Below are positions 52,166-61,122 of a DNA stretch of 64,000 bases, piece by piece; the stretch's first letter is position 1; each line of letters begins with the position of its first letter. The notes under the pieces were generated by a model. It was not told where the DNA came from. It searched no databases and was given only the letters and a program-made list of their open reading frames with translations. Made by a program: the position numbers and the translations under genes. Source of the DNA: Bacteroidota bacterium (lineage in GTDB: Bacteria; Bacteroidota; Bacteroidia; Chitinophagales; Chitinophagaceae); contig JAFAEM010000033.1 of NCBI GenBank assembly GCA_023424015.1, forward strand, positions 1 to 64,000, given 5' to 3'.

Positions 52166-52964
52166 GTTTTTCTTTTTTTCTGAGAAAATAAAACAGGATC
52201 GCAAGCCCCAGTACAGCCATCAAAAATACAACAGCCATCACACCCAGTTTGCCCGACAGAAAAAACTTCCTGTTTGGATCCTTTTCCATACTCAGGAAAA
52301 TGATATCATTGGATAATTGCTTCAGGGAAGTTGTATCGAGCCCATGGTAGTAGCCACGAACATGCCGGTTGCTATCGATCAGTACAAAATGATCGGTATG
52401 AATAAAGCTGGTATCCACACCCTCTCCGTCCACAACACCGATTTTCATTTCGTTAATAGCCAGGTCATAGATCTCCTTTTTATTGCCCGTTAATAACCAC
52501 CACTGGCCGGGGTTTACCTGGAACCGATCGGCCCATTGTTTCAAGCGAGGTACCGAGTCGCGCTCAGGATCGATACTAAAGGAAAGAAAATGGATAAACT
52601 CAGGGGTTTTATCGCCAACTCTTCTTGAATTATTGATGGATTGTTGCACCCATCTCATATTTGTGGTGAGCCTTGGGCAAATGGTAGGGCAATGAGTAAA
52701 GAAAAAATCCGCCACCACTACTTTACCCCGCAAATCTTCCCATGACACGGAATCGCCCTGTTGATTTACCAACGAAAAGTCCGGGATTTTTTGCCATACT
52801 GTATCCTGGATCTTCTTCCCTTTCACCGTTTTGGTGATCACGGTATCCATAAAATAATGCGGAGGCATCACGATCGCCGTTTCACCAAAGCGCTTTATAA
52901 AGAAATAACCCAGCAAAGGCAGGGCTACTGCAAGTAGTATGGCATAAAATGCTTTCTTGTTCAA
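52137..52964 (-). CDS. SCO1/SenC family copper chaperone
   Basis: Delivers copper to the CuA site of cytochrome c oxidase. The 275-residue protein has an N-terminal membrane anchor (FYAILLAVALPLLGYFF), the copper motif FTHCPTICPRL (CxxxC) and the distal His in SFIHTDHFVLID. A second, C-terminal membrane helix (GVMAVVFLMAVLGLAILFYFL) is unusual for SCO proteins. The start is a TTG, as no ATG or GTG precedes the anchor. It overlaps the DUF420 gene by 29 bp and sits behind an intrinsic terminator from the oxidase operon. Confidence 0.9.
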   Translation of the reverse strand: MNKKAFYAILLAVALPLLGYFFIKRFGETAIVMPPHYFMDTVITKTVKGKKIQDTVWQKIPDFSLVNQQGDSVSWEDLRGKVVVADFFFTHCPTICPRLTTNMRWVQQSINNSRRVGDKTPEFIHFLSFSIDPERDSVPRLKQWADRFQVNPGQWWLLTGNKKEIYDLAINEMKIGVVDGEGVDTSFIHTDHFVLIDSNRHVRGYYHGLDTTSLKQLSNDIIFLSMEKDPNRKFFLSGKLGVMAVVFLMAVLGLAILFYFLRKKEKHADTGFKKE

Positions 52965-53003
52965 GTCAATTCTGTTTTAATAACTACCAATCTCCTCATC
53001 CAA

Positions 53004-53044
53004 TATCCAGTATCCAGTATCAAGTATCCAGTATCAAGTATCCA
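53004..53044. repeat. Short period-10 slipped-word repeat TATCCAGTATCAAG
   Basis: The word TATCCAG / TATCAAG is repeated four to five times with a period of about 10 bp between the SCO and subunit IV genes. The array is too short, and lacks spacers, to be CRISPR. Confidence 0.7.
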
Positions 53045-53080
53045 AAAAAAAACCGGTCCCACAAAAACTGCAAAGACCGG
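53042..53080 (-). terminator. Intrinsic terminator of the oxidase operon
   Basis: On the minus strand, the stem CCGGTC...GACCGG is followed directly by an uninterrupted run of nine to ten T residues, 22 bp after the stop of the subunit IV gene. It should end the actB-...-subunit IV transcript before the SCO gene. Confidence 0.8.
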
Positions 53081-53102
53081 CTACATAATTCGTTTCGTAT
53101 AC

Positions 53103-53564
53103 TTACTGCCTTCCCGGCTGTGGTTGCTCAGGGGCCTTCTTTGCAGGTTCGTGTTGCTTGGGCATCGTTCTTTCCTTAAAGTGAGGATCGAATTTGTTAC
53201 GCAGATCTTTGAACGAATTTCCATCCATTAGGAAAGCGATGATAAACCAAATGAACAGGAGCAAAGGTACCACAATGGTCATGATAAAATTGCGGATCTC
53301 GTCACCTAAGTGCATAAATACCGCTACGATATAATAAGCTTTTGCCAGTGTAAGGATACACACCACTCCTTTGAACATCAATACGAGTAATTCACTGGGG
53401 TTCTCACCTTTATGCATATTATAAATAAGCAAACCAATGCCCAGTTCAACAACGGTAATGATCGAAAGAAGAATTGTCGTCTTCTTTACTCTTTTCTTAA
53501 AATCTGCATCCGAATGATGTTCATGTGGAACGGAAATCTCGGACGAAACTGCGTGTGGATCCAT
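53103..53564 (-). CDS. Cytochrome c oxidase subunit IV family protein
   Basis: A 153-residue protein of the bacterial CoxD/subunit IV (caa3_CtaG-like IV) group, with three membrane helices (TILLSIITVVELGIGLLIYN, GVVCILTLAKAYYIVAVFMH, ILTIVVPLLLFIWFIIAFL), an N-terminal His-rich cytoplasmic tail and a charged C-terminal tail. It is probably a small structural subunit of the aa3 oxidase. It is the last gene before the terminator at 53042-53080, and follows the subunit III genes in the operon. Confidence 0.85.
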   Translation of the reverse strand: MDPHAVSSEISVPHEHHSDADFKKRVKKTTILLSIITVVELGIGLLIYNMHKGENPSELLVLMFKGVVCILTLAKAYYIVAVFMHLGDEIRNFIMTIVVPLLLFIWFIIAFLMDGNSFKDLRNKFDPHFKERTMPKQHEPAKKAPEQPQPGRQ

Positions 53565-53567
53565 ATT

Positions 53568-53594
53568 TAAAAAGTTCTAAAGTTAAAAGTTATA
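53568..53594. repeat. Short slipped-word repeat AAAAGTTCTAAAGTTAAAAGTT
   Basis: The word AAAGTT is repeated three times within 27 bp between the subunit IV and subunit III genes. Confidence 0.6.
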
Positions 53595-53615
53595 ATGCCG
53601 GGCTTCAATACTCCG

Positions 53616-54488
53616 TTAGATCAGATAGAATACCAGGAATACAAATACCCATACCAGGTCTACAAAGTGCCAGTACAAACCAGCTTTCTCGATCATCAGG
53701 TAGTGGCCACGTCTTTTAAACACATCCTGTTGTGCCATGATCAGCATGACGATGTTGATGACAACCCCTGAAAACACGTGGAAACCGTGAAAACCTGTAA
53801 TACCATAGAAAAATCCTCCAAATGCAACGGGTCCATTTTCACGAATATGCAAATCGCTGGCATTGATCATACTGATCAGCTTCTCTTTGGGCATACCCAT
53901 GAGCTGTTCGTATACCTGTGAATGATCCTGTTCCTGTACCAGCAATGCCAAAGAATGTTGCGATGAATTTTGAATCGCTGCGGTCAGGTCGGAAGTAGAA
54001 GCCAACTCACCCCAGGGGTTCACTCTTGTTGTTTGACCAACCCATTGGATCTGACCATCGATCAGCGTTGCATGTTCGCCGGTGATCAGGTGGTGCCATT
54101 CCCAGGCCTGGCAGCTCAAAAACGCGAGGCCGCCCACGATTGTCCAGCCCAGCCATTTTATCACACCCTGTTTGTCACCTTTATGTCCCGCATGCACAGC
54201 AAGTACCATGGTCACGGAACTGATGATGAGGATAAAGGTCATCACACTCACAAAAGCCAGAGGGAGATTGGCGTGGCCGGCGCCCGGAAACGCATTGAAC
54301 ACCACGTTCGGGTCAGGCCAGTAGTTATGACTGAAACGTATCGTTCCATACGATATCAGGAATGCGCCAAATGTAAAAGCATCGCTCATCAAAAAATACC
54401 ACATCATCACCTTTCCATACTCCAGGTTGAAGGGACTCTTGCCCCCGCTCCACCATTTTGTCCGATGCGTTGTAGCTGTTGTATCCAT
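53616..54488 (-). CDS. coxC: Cytochrome c oxidase subunit III (long form)
   Basis: A 290-residue subunit III with membrane helices starting WYFLMSDAFTFGAFLISYGTI and ending VDLVWVFVFLVFYLI; motifs EWHHL and HFVDLVW are typical. Residues 137-220 form a hydrophilic loop (EHATLIDGQIQWVGQTTRV, ...IRENGPV) not present in the short neighbour, probably extramembranous. A second, short subunit III gene (54561-55130) lies immediately upstream. The pair is normal for Bacteroidota caa3 operons. Confidence 0.88.
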   Translation of the reverse strand: MDTTATTHRTKWWSGGKSPFNLEYGKVMMWYFLMSDAFTFGAFLISYGTIRFSHNYWPDPNVVFNAFPGAGHANLPLAFVSVMTFILIISSVTMVLAVHAGHKGDKQGVIKWLGWTIVGGLAFLSCQAWEWHHLITGEHATLIDGQIQWVGQTTRVNPWGELASTSDLTAAIQNSSQHSLALLVQEQDHSQVYEQLMGMPKEKLISMINASDLHIRENGPVAFGGFFYGITGFHGFHVFSGVVINIVMLIMAQQDVFKRRGHYLMIEKAGLYWHFVDLVWVFVFLVFYLI

Positions 54489-54560
54489 GTTTATTAAATT
54501 CCTAATTTATAAATTGTACTTGAGTGGAGTTCTAAGGATAGCACCTTAACCCTCCAAGCT

Positions 54561-55130
54561 CTAACCAATCACAATAAAAAACACCAGCAGGTAGATCCAA
54601 AGGATATCTACAAAATGCCAGTATATCGCCGCCACTTCTACCGGTACCGGGCTATACATTTTTGTATGACCCAGGAACGCTTTAAAAAACAGAAAGATCA
54701 AAGCGATCACCCCACCTACTACGTGAAGGGCATGCAGTCCAAAGATCACGTACAGGAATTGACCTGCGCCTGAGGAGCCGGCAAACCTGATATTCTGTTC
54801 CCACAGGTCCATAAACCCCAACCATTGCAATACCACGAATACAATTCCCAGTACCAGCGTCAAACACATCAACAGTCGATAATTTCTCATCTCCCGCTGA
54901 CGAAACGCCCGCAGCGCCATTTGTATCGTCAGGCTGCTGGCCGCAATTACTGCGGTTGACACCCAGAATATCTTCGGTACCTCGATATCGCGCCAGCCCG
55001 CCAGGTTGCTTTTAACGATAAAGGCACTGGTGAGTCCCGCAAACATCATCAGGATACTCGCAATGGCCACCCATAATGTAAACTTATGGGGATGAATTTT
55101 CTTGCTTTGCTTGTTCATCACTACATCCAT
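54561..55130 (-). CDS. Cytochrome c oxidase subunit III (short form)
   Basis: A 189-residue subunit III-type protein with five membrane helices. HPHKFTLWVAIASILMMFAGL begins it and AIYWHFVDILWIYLLVFFIV (the WHFVD motif) ends it. It is shorter than the long-form neighbour and lacks the hydrophilic loop, so it may be the true catalytic-core subunit III with the other as an auxiliary. The ATG at 55130 is used; an ATG at 55118 is possible. It lies 23 bp from ctaB. Confidence 0.85.
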   Translation of the reverse strand: MDVVMNKQSKKIHPHKFTLWVAIASILMMFAGLTSAFIVKSNLAGWRDIEVPKIFWVSTAVIAASSLTIQMALRAFRQREMRNYRLLMCLTLVLGIVFVVLQWLGFMDLWEQNIRFAGSSGAGQFLYVIFGLHALHVVGGVIALIFLFFKAFLGHTKMYSPVPVEVAAIYWHFVDILWIYLLVFFIVIG

Positions 55131-55153
55131 CTCACTTTTATTATTTCTGTTAA

Positions 55154-56038
55154 TTATATTTTACTCATCAACAACGCCAGCAATACAACCGGCAGGTACA
55201 AATAACTTCCAAACATCACCTTACGTGCTGAGGCGGTATCCATTTTTCGGTAAAGGTTCACACTTCTTGAAAGCATAAACACATTCGCCAAAATAACCAG
55301 GCCGATACCGATCATTCCTTTTATATCGCCATAACTGCACATTCCCGTGTAAAAAGGCAACAACGTAACCGGCAATAGCAACAGTGAATAGATCACTGTT
55401 TGAAGCGCGGTGAATTTTGTCGGCCCTTTATCAGAAGGCAGCAACCTGAATCCGGCTTTTGAATAGTCGTTATGCGCTATCCAGGCAATAGCCCAAAAAT
55501 GCGGGAACTGCCAAAGAAACTGTATCCCAAAAAGCACCCAGCCTCCGAGCGACAGTTGGCCATCGCCTGCAGTCCAGCCGATCAGGCAGGGTAACGCACC
55601 AGGAAAAGCACCTACCAATACAGCGATCGAACTCACTTTCTTTAGCGGCGTATAGATAAACGCATAAAGAAATAAACTAAACGCTGCGAGTCCTGCCGAT
55701 AACCAGTTAAAGTAAATACCCAGTAGCAGCACGCCAGCCGCCCCGGTTAAAATAGCAAAGGCCCATCCGTGATTGACGCTCATCCGGCCTGCAGCAACGG
55801 GTCTGTTACTGGTCCGTTTCATCATCGCATCGGTATCCTTTTCTACTACCTGGTTGATCGCATTGGCACTGCCTGTCACCAACATCCCAGCTACAAAGAG
55901 CAATATTGACATCAACAGCGGGTTCGCATACTTTTCACCAATACCGGGTACCAGTAAGTAGCTAATCACACTGCTGAACACAACCATGATACTCAACGAA
56001 AGCTTCACCAACTGTAAATAGTCTTTTATCCTTTTCAT
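55154..56038 (-). CDS. ctaB: Protoheme IX farnesyltransferase (heme O synthase)
   Basis: Adds a farnesyl group to heme b to make heme O, precursor of heme A for the aa3 oxidase. A 294-residue UbiA-fold protein with eight to nine membrane helices. The prenyl/Mg motif NAINQVVEKDTDAMMKRTSN and the second Asp site (WIAHNDYSKAGF) are present. The ATG at 56038 (MKRIKDYLQ) is used; a TTG at 56062 would add eight residues. It lies between coxA (120 bp) and the subunit III genes. Confidence 0.93.
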   Translation of the reverse strand: MKRIKDYLQLVKLSLSIMVVFSSVISYLLVPGIGEKYANPLLMSILLFVAGMLVTGSANAINQVVEKDTDAMMKRTSNRPVAAGRMSVNHGWAFAILTGAAGVLLLGIYFNWLSAGLAAFSLFLYAFIYTPLKKVSSIAVLVGAFPGALPCLIGWTAGDGQLSLGGWVLFGIQFLWQFPHFWAIAWIAHNDYSKAGFRLLPSDKGPTKFTALQTVIYSLLLLPVTLLPFYTGMCSYGDIKGMIGIGLVILANVFMLSRSVNLYRKMDTASARKVMFGSYLYLPVVLLALLMSKI

Positions 56039-56120
56039 CACAGCTTTCGCTATTTTATTCAACCTCCTTCCTCAATGCGTTATCTCATCCCCATCATCAT
56101 CGCTCAATTCACTCCGCAAC

Positions 56121-56155
56121 ATTTCCAAATTCCCACATTTTCAAATTTTCAAATT
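56121..56155. repeat. Short slipped-word repeat TTTTCAAATTTTCAAATT
   Basis: AATTCCCACATTTTCAAA-like words with a period of eight to ten bases occupy the gap between coxA and ctaB. They resemble the other word repeats of the region but use another word. Confidence 0.65.
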
Positions 56156-56157
56156 AC

Positions 56158-57972
56158 TCAGTGCTTACTCTCTCCCGCGCCAATCGGTTCAGTTTGCGGG
56201 ATAAAGTCTCTTCCATCCTTACTATAATCATAAGCCCAGCGATGAATCTCGGGAATTTCTCCTTCCCAGTTGCCATGACCAGGGTTGATCTTGGTGGTCC
56301 ATTCCAACGTAGTTGCTTTCCACGGATTGGGTGTTGTAACTTTTCTTCCTTTGAAAATGGAATAGAAGAAATTGAATACAAACATCAGCTGTACAGCAAA
56401 TACAACTATGGTTACCACGGTGATCATTTTATCCAATTCACCAAACTGGTTGAACGACTGCCAGATCTCTTTGTTGAGGTAACGACGTGGCATACCTGCC
56501 ATGCCCTGGTAGTGCATCGGCCAGAAGATGAGGTATGAACCGACTAGCGTCACCCAGAAATGGATATAAGCGAGTGTGTTGTTCATAAACCGTCCGAACA
56601 TTTTCGGGAACCAGTGATAGATGCCGGCAAACATGCCAAAGAATGCGGCCACACCCATTACAAGATGGAAGTGGGCGATCACAAACATTGTATCATGCAG
56701 GTGTATATCAATAGTTGAATTACCTACCCAGATACCCGTAAGACCGCCGGAGATGAACAAGCTTACAAAACCGATGGAAAACAAGGTACCCGGTGTGAAG
56801 CGGATACTTCCGCGCCAGATCGTCGTAAGCCAGTTAAATACTTTAATAGCCGAAGGAACCGCGATCAGCAAGGTGAGTAACACGAAGATGGAACCGAGGA
56901 ATGGATTCAAACCGGTTACAAACATGTGGTGCGCCCAAACCAGGAATGCCAGCACGCAGATCGCGAACAGTGAGCCGATCATCGCCATATAACCAAAGAT
57001 GGGTTTTCGCGAATTGATCGCCAGTACTTCTGACACGATACCCATGGTAGGCAGGATCACGATATATACTTCAGGGTGACCCAGGAACCAGAATAAGTGC
57101 TGGTACAGGATGGCACTTCCCCCTTCATTGGGTAATACCTGACCACTTACCACGATATCACTCAGGTAGAAGCTGGTGCCGATATTACGATCAAACAACA
57201 ACAGGATCGCGCCTGAAAGCAGTACCGGGAATGACAATACACCCAAAATGGCGGTAAAGAACAGCGCCCAGATTGTAAGCGGCATACGCGTCATGCTCAT
57301 GCCCTTGGTACGCATGTTTAATATTGTAGAAATATAGTTCAGACCGCCGAGCAACTGCGAAACTATGAACAGGGCCATGCTGATAAGCCAAAGGTCAGCA
57401 CCCAGTTTGGAACCCTCGTTGGCCTGCCCCAGCGCACTCAATGGCGGGTACATCGTCCATCCTCCACTGGCCGGACCGGTTTGAATAAAGAATGAAACCA
57501 GCATTACGATACCGGCGATAAAGAAAAACCAGTACGACAGCATATTGAGGAACGGTGATGCCATATCCCTGGCTCCGATCTGTAAAGGAATGAGCAGGTT
57601 CGCAAAAGTTCCACTCAATCCGGCTGTCAGGACGAAAAATATCATGATGGTACCGTGCATGGTCACCAACTGGTAGTAAAAATCAGGCTGGATCACACCA
57701 CCTTTAGCCCAATGGCCGAAAAAGGTTTCAAGTATCGGGAAAGATTGATCGGGATAACCTAACTGCAGACGAAAAATAACCGAAAACAAACCCCCTATAA
57801 CCGCCCAGATAATACCTGTAACCAGGAACTGTTTGGCTATCATTTTGTGATCCTGGCTAAAGATATACTTTGTAACAAATGACTCATGGTGGTGCCCGTG
57901 CCCGTTGTGTTCATCGTGATGAACCCCATGTGCTACCGCGGTTCCGGTATGTATATGCATTGCGTCGCTCAT
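56158..57972 (-). CDS. coxA: Cytochrome c oxidase subunit I
   Basis: The catalytic heme-copper subunit: 604 residues, twelve membrane helices. Low-spin heme His is in MHGTIMIFFVLTAG, CuB ligands with the His-Tyr crosslink in LFWFLGHPEVYIVILP, the HH pair in WAHHMFVTGL and the high-spin/proximal His in HFHLVMGVAAFFG. The N-terminal tail (residues 5-28) is remarkably His-rich. It reads as the type A family. It is followed by ctaB and preceded by coxB within one operon. Confidence 0.96.
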   Translation of the reverse strand: MSDAMHIHTGTAVAHGVHHDEHNGHGHHHESFVTKYIFSQDHKMIAKQFLVTGIIWAVIGGLFSVIFRLQLGYPDQSFPILETFFGHWAKGGVIQPDFYYQLVTMHGTIMIFFVLTAGLSGTFANLLIPLQIGARDMASPFLNMLSYWFFFIAGIVMLVSFFIQTGPASGGWTMYPPLSALGQANEGSKLGADLWLISMALFIVSQLLGGLNYISTILNMRTKGMSMTRMPLTIWALFFTAILGVLSFPVLLSGAILLLFDRNIGTSFYLSDIVVSGQVLPNEGGSAILYQHLFWFLGHPEVYIVILPTMGIVSEVLAINSRKPIFGYMAMIGSLFAICVLAFLVWAHHMFVTGLNPFLGSIFVLLTLLIAVPSAIKVFNWLTTIWRGSIRFTPGTLFSIGFVSLFISGGLTGIWVGNSTIDIHLHDTMFVIAHFHLVMGVAAFFGMFAGIYHWFPKMFGRFMNNTLAYIHFWVTLVGSYLIFWPMHYQGMAGMPRRYLNKEIWQSFNQFGELDKMITVVTIVVFAVQLMFVFNFFYSIFKGRKVTTPNPWKATTLEWTTKINPGHGNWEGEIPEIHRWAYDYSKDGRDFIPQTEPIGAGESKH

Positions 57973-58015
57973 AGTCTTTTATTTTTTGACAGTGTTTCAC
58001 CACCGTCTAAATTTT

Positions 58016-59098
58016 TTAATTGCTTGCCTGTTCACTTTTGGCCAGGGGTTTCGCACCGGCTGTACTGGTTGTATCAGGTGCCGGAGTTGTAGCCGGAGCT
58101 GTTGCCGGCTTAGAGCCACCCGGGTTTGCCACCAGGTACTGAGGCTTTTTGCCGATCATCCAGGTATCGAATTCCTCCTGTGTTTCTACAATAATCTCTC
58201 CTCTCATTGTTGTATGTCCTTTTCCGCACATCTGGTCGCAGGCTATTTCGTAAACGAAATTTGGATTACCTGTTTCCTCGATCATTTGTTTGGTAGTCTT
58301 GGTAGGAGTGAACCACATCGTGGTTGGAGTGCCGGGTACGGCGTCCATCTTCATACGGAAATGGGGCAGACCAACATTATGCACTACATCCTTGGCACCA
58401 ATGATCAATCGCACCGGCTTATTAACGACCAGGTGCATGGGCTCACCACTGACATAGATATCATCGTGGTTGGCCGGATCGTCCCATAATTGTCCCAATG
58501 GATTTGATTTCGCATCACTGATCTCCTTGTAATATTTTTTACCCATGATCTTATCCTTGCCCGGGTAACGGTATTCCCACTTAAACTGGCTGCCTACGAT
58601 CTCTATGTCCATCGCGTTTTTGGGAGGGTCACCGGTGATCTTAAACCAGTAGTAAATCCCAAATCCAACCAATACAGTCAATGCTACTGCAGGTACCACG
58701 GTCCAGATAAGTTCGAGTTTGTTGTTGTGTGGGTAGTAGTAAGCCTTGCGATCTTCTCTTTCCTGGTATTTGTAAGCGAACCAGAAAAGCAAAATTTGGG
58801 TAATGATCAAAACGACACCTGTTATCGCCAGTGTGATATAGATCATCGTATCGATATGAACACCATGATCAGAACTGGGCTCGCCCAAAACCTTATCTTT
58901 TAAAGTTTCATTGCACCAATACACCCCGAACAATCCGGCTGCCAGGAATACCAGCATCAGGAAACCATTGATCTTGTTGGTTTGTTTCCTCGACTTTTCC
59001 TCGCCACGCATAATAGCTACATACTCACTGGCCTTGGCTATCTGGAACGTCACCAGGAAGCCCAGAACCAATATCGCTATGATGAAAAAAGTTTGCAT
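58016..59098 (-). CDS. coxB: Cytochrome c oxidase subunit II
   Basis: Holds the CuA site: ACDQMCGKGHTTMRG, with the Cys/Cys/His/Met ligands, and the upstream HNVGLPHFRMKM. The 360-residue protein has four hydrophobic segments (residues 3-22, 44-63, 86-112, 134-156) where classical subunit II has two, so an additional N-terminal pair is present. There is no cytochrome c domain. The C-terminal tail is Pro/Ala/Thr-rich (KPATAPATTPAPDTTSTAGA). It follows actF after a 90-bp gap. Confidence 0.93.
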   Translation of the reverse strand: MQTFFIIAILVLGFLVTFQIAKASEYVAIMRGEEKSRKQTNKINGFLMLVFLAAGLFGVYWCNETLKDKVLGEPSSDHGVHIDTMIYITLAITGVVLIITQILLFWFAYKYQEREDRKAYYYPHNNKLELIWTVVPAVALTVLVGFGIYYWFKITGDPPKNAMDIEIVGSQFKWEYRYPGKDKIMGKKYYKEISDAKSNPLGQLWDDPANHDDIYVSGEPMHLVVNKPVRLIIGAKDVVHNVGLPHFRMKMDAVPGTPTTMWFTPTKTTKQMIEETGNPNFVYEIACDQMCGKGHTTMRGEIIVETQEEFDTWMIGKKPQYLVANPGGSKPATAPATTPAPDTTSTAGAKPLAKSEQASN

Positions 59099-59188
59099 AT
59101 TCTGTTATTCAGTTATTATTCTTTAATGTTTCTCAAGTTTAGCCGGTTACTACCTATCAAATCCAGGCGATGCGACCTTTAAATCCTA

Positions 59189-60418
59189 TCAGGTATGGTG
59201 TATTACACTTTCTTTTATAAAAGGATGGTTTTTCGCCAGCAATGGATATTTCGCCAATGAACGGCCCACCACAAACATAATTAACCCTACGAAACCGAGC
59301 CCAATACCCAGATCGTACAATATCATTGGTACATGTCCTTTTGTCGGGCTTGGGAATACCATCTGGAAAAAGTCGAGCCAGTGACCGAATATCAGCAGTA
59401 CCGACATAAATGCCACGGTGGAATAATTCCTTTTTGAATCCCTGCTCATAAATATCAACAAAGGCGCGAGGAAGTTGATGATAAACATCAGCCAGAACAC
59501 ACCAGAAAATTCACCTTCCACTCTTGGTTTAAAGTAAACGGTTTCCTCGGGAATATTCGCGTACCAGATCAGCATAAACTGTGAAAACCAGAGATAGGTC
59601 CAGAATATCGAGAATGCGAACTGGAACTTACCCAGGTCATGCAGGTGTTCCTTATTGGTGTATTCCAGGTAACCATTGTTCTTCAGGAATATCACAAAGA
59701 TGGTGATCACTGCCAGGCCCGAAACAAAGGTGCTCGCAAAGGTGTACCAGCTATACATAGTGCTATACCAGTGCGCATCGATGCTCATCAGCCAAAGCCA
59801 GGGTATGGAAGAAAGAACGGTGAGTGCAAAAACAACCAGGAATAAAGCTGCCCAGATGGTGTTAGTCCAGATATAAGCTTTGCCCTCTTCCCTTGTTCGC
59901 AGCGGCTGGTTGTCGAGCATGCGGCTTCTTTGTCTCATTTTCCATCCCAGGAAGCTCCATAAAACCAGGGTGAGAACTGTGACAACAGCGAAAAATCCTT
60001 TATTCAAAAAGCCGGCCTTATGTAATAAAGTTGGATCATGTTTTACATGTTCGGAATCGGTCCAGTGATAGATCTCGTGGTTACCGCCAAACGCGATGGC
60101 CAGTAGGATAGCTCCGCAAATAACACTCAGCACAGGAACACAGGCTGATACAGCTTCCGACACACGGGCGAAAGCCCATTGAAAACCGCCCCATCCCAGG
60201 GTAGTGGCACAGATAAAGAACATGGCAGCATTTACAGTCAGTAAAAAGTAAACGCCGTTTTGCAACAGGCTTCCCCAAAACCGGGCCTGTGACTGCGGAT
60301 CGCTTTTGGAACCTGCCGTGACATACAAACCAATAATGGCCAGTACACCCACTACCATCAAAGCAATGGATATCGTGTTATATCTTTTCGGCACTATGAA
60401 ATTTTCCCGGATTGACAT
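59189..60418 (-). CDS. actF: Alternative complex III membrane subunit ActF
   Basis: A ~409-residue membrane protein with about ten helices. Repeated motifs such as YFLLTVNAAMFFICATTLGWGG and LWFSQFMLIWYANIPEET match the quinol:cytochrome c oxidoreductase ActF-type subunit (NrfD-related). It should form part of the quinol-oxidising proton-pumping module with ActC. The ATG at 60418 (MSIRENFIVPKRY) is preferred over 60424. It lies between actE and coxB. Confidence 0.85.
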   Translation of the reverse strand: MSIRENFIVPKRYNTISIALMVVGVLAIIGLYVTAGSKSDPQSQARFWGSLLQNGVYFLLTVNAAMFFICATTLGWGGFQWAFARVSEAVSACVPVLSVICGAILLAIAFGGNHEIYHWTDSEHVKHDPTLLHKAGFLNKGFFAVVTVLTLVLWSFLGWKMRQRSRMLDNQPLRTREEGKAYIWTNTIWAALFLVVFALTVLSSIPWLWLMSIDAHWYSTMYSWYTFASTFVSGLAVITIFVIFLKNNGYLEYTNKEHLHDLGKFQFAFSIFWTYLWFSQFMLIWYANIPEETVYFKPRVEGEFSGVFWLMFIINFLAPLLIFMSRDSKRNYSTVAFMSVLLIFGHWLDFFQMVFPSPTKGHVPMILYDLGIGLGFVGLIMFVVGRSLAKYPLLAKNHPFIKESVIHHT

Positions 60419-60448
60419 CAGCATTCATTTATTTTCTTGATCAAAATC

Positions 60449-61105
60449 TTAATTCGTTGTTGGAGCAGCCACGCTATCCGGCGCAGCCGCTGGCTTTGCA
60501 GTTGTATCCGCAGCAGCCGCATCAGCCGGGAATTGCTTTGCCTTTACATAAGCAATCACTTCCCAACGCTGTTTTGTTGTCAACTGCGATGCATAACTAC
60601 CCATTTGTCCCTTTCCATATGTTACCGCATGAAACATCGTCCCTTCCGACAGCAGTTTCATGTCATCACCCATCAGATTTTTTGGGGCAGCGGTATAAGG
60701 CCCGGCGCCTCCGTTATAAAGAGGGCCATTGCCATCAAGTTTGGCACCATGGCAGATCCCGCAATTCACCAGGTACAATCTTTCCGCTTCTTTCATATTG
60801 ATAGATGCGGCTGGCAGGGGATTCTTAACAGAAGCCGACATGCGGTAGCCCACAGTATCCGCTGACATGCGGACAGGCATTTGTTCACCTCTTGCGATCG
60901 TACCTGCAACAGGCTGACCCGTATAATGCGCTTCATCAGCAGCACCGGAAGCTTTCAGCCTTTCCTGCGCCGGCGCGTAAGTTTCATAGGCCGGGCTATA
61001 GGTCATATCCGGCATATATGCCCTGCCCGGATTACGCCTTGTATTGTCGCAGCTTATTAATACGACAGCCAGTACACATCCTGTTATGATCGAATATCTT
61101 TTCAT
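60449..61105 (-). CDS. actE: Alternative complex III monoheme cytochrome c lipoprotein ActE
   Basis: A 218-residue lipoprotein (lipobox LISC, Cys about 19) with a single heme-binding site CGICH in LVNCGICHGAKLDGNGPLY. A distal Met candidate is in MGSYASQL. The linker before it (residues 25-60) is Pro/Tyr-rich and the C-terminal tail is Ala/Pro/Asp-rich (AAADTTAKPAAAPDSVAAPT). It passes electrons from the ActB/ActC core to the oxidase. It is 17 bp from actD. Confidence 0.88.
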   Translation of the reverse strand: MKRYSIITGCVLAVVLISCDNTRRNPGRAYMPDMTYSPAYETYAPAQERLKASGAADEAHYTGQPVAGTIARGEQMPVRMSADTVGYRMSASVKNPLPAASINMKEAERLYLVNCGICHGAKLDGNGPLYNGGAGPYTAAPKNLMGDDMKLLSEGTMFHAVTYGKGQMGSYASQLTTKQRWEVIAYVKAKQFPADAAAADTTAKPAAAPDSVAAPTTN

Positions 61106-61122
61106 TTCCTATTATTATATGA

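Noticed and set aside
53004..53044. Possible CRISPR-like array
   Set aside because: Repeats are ~10 bp with no spacers and no cas genes are nearby.
53970..54497. 175-residue open frame opposite the long subunit III gene
   Set aside because: Antisense to a conserved membrane protein; no start or motif.
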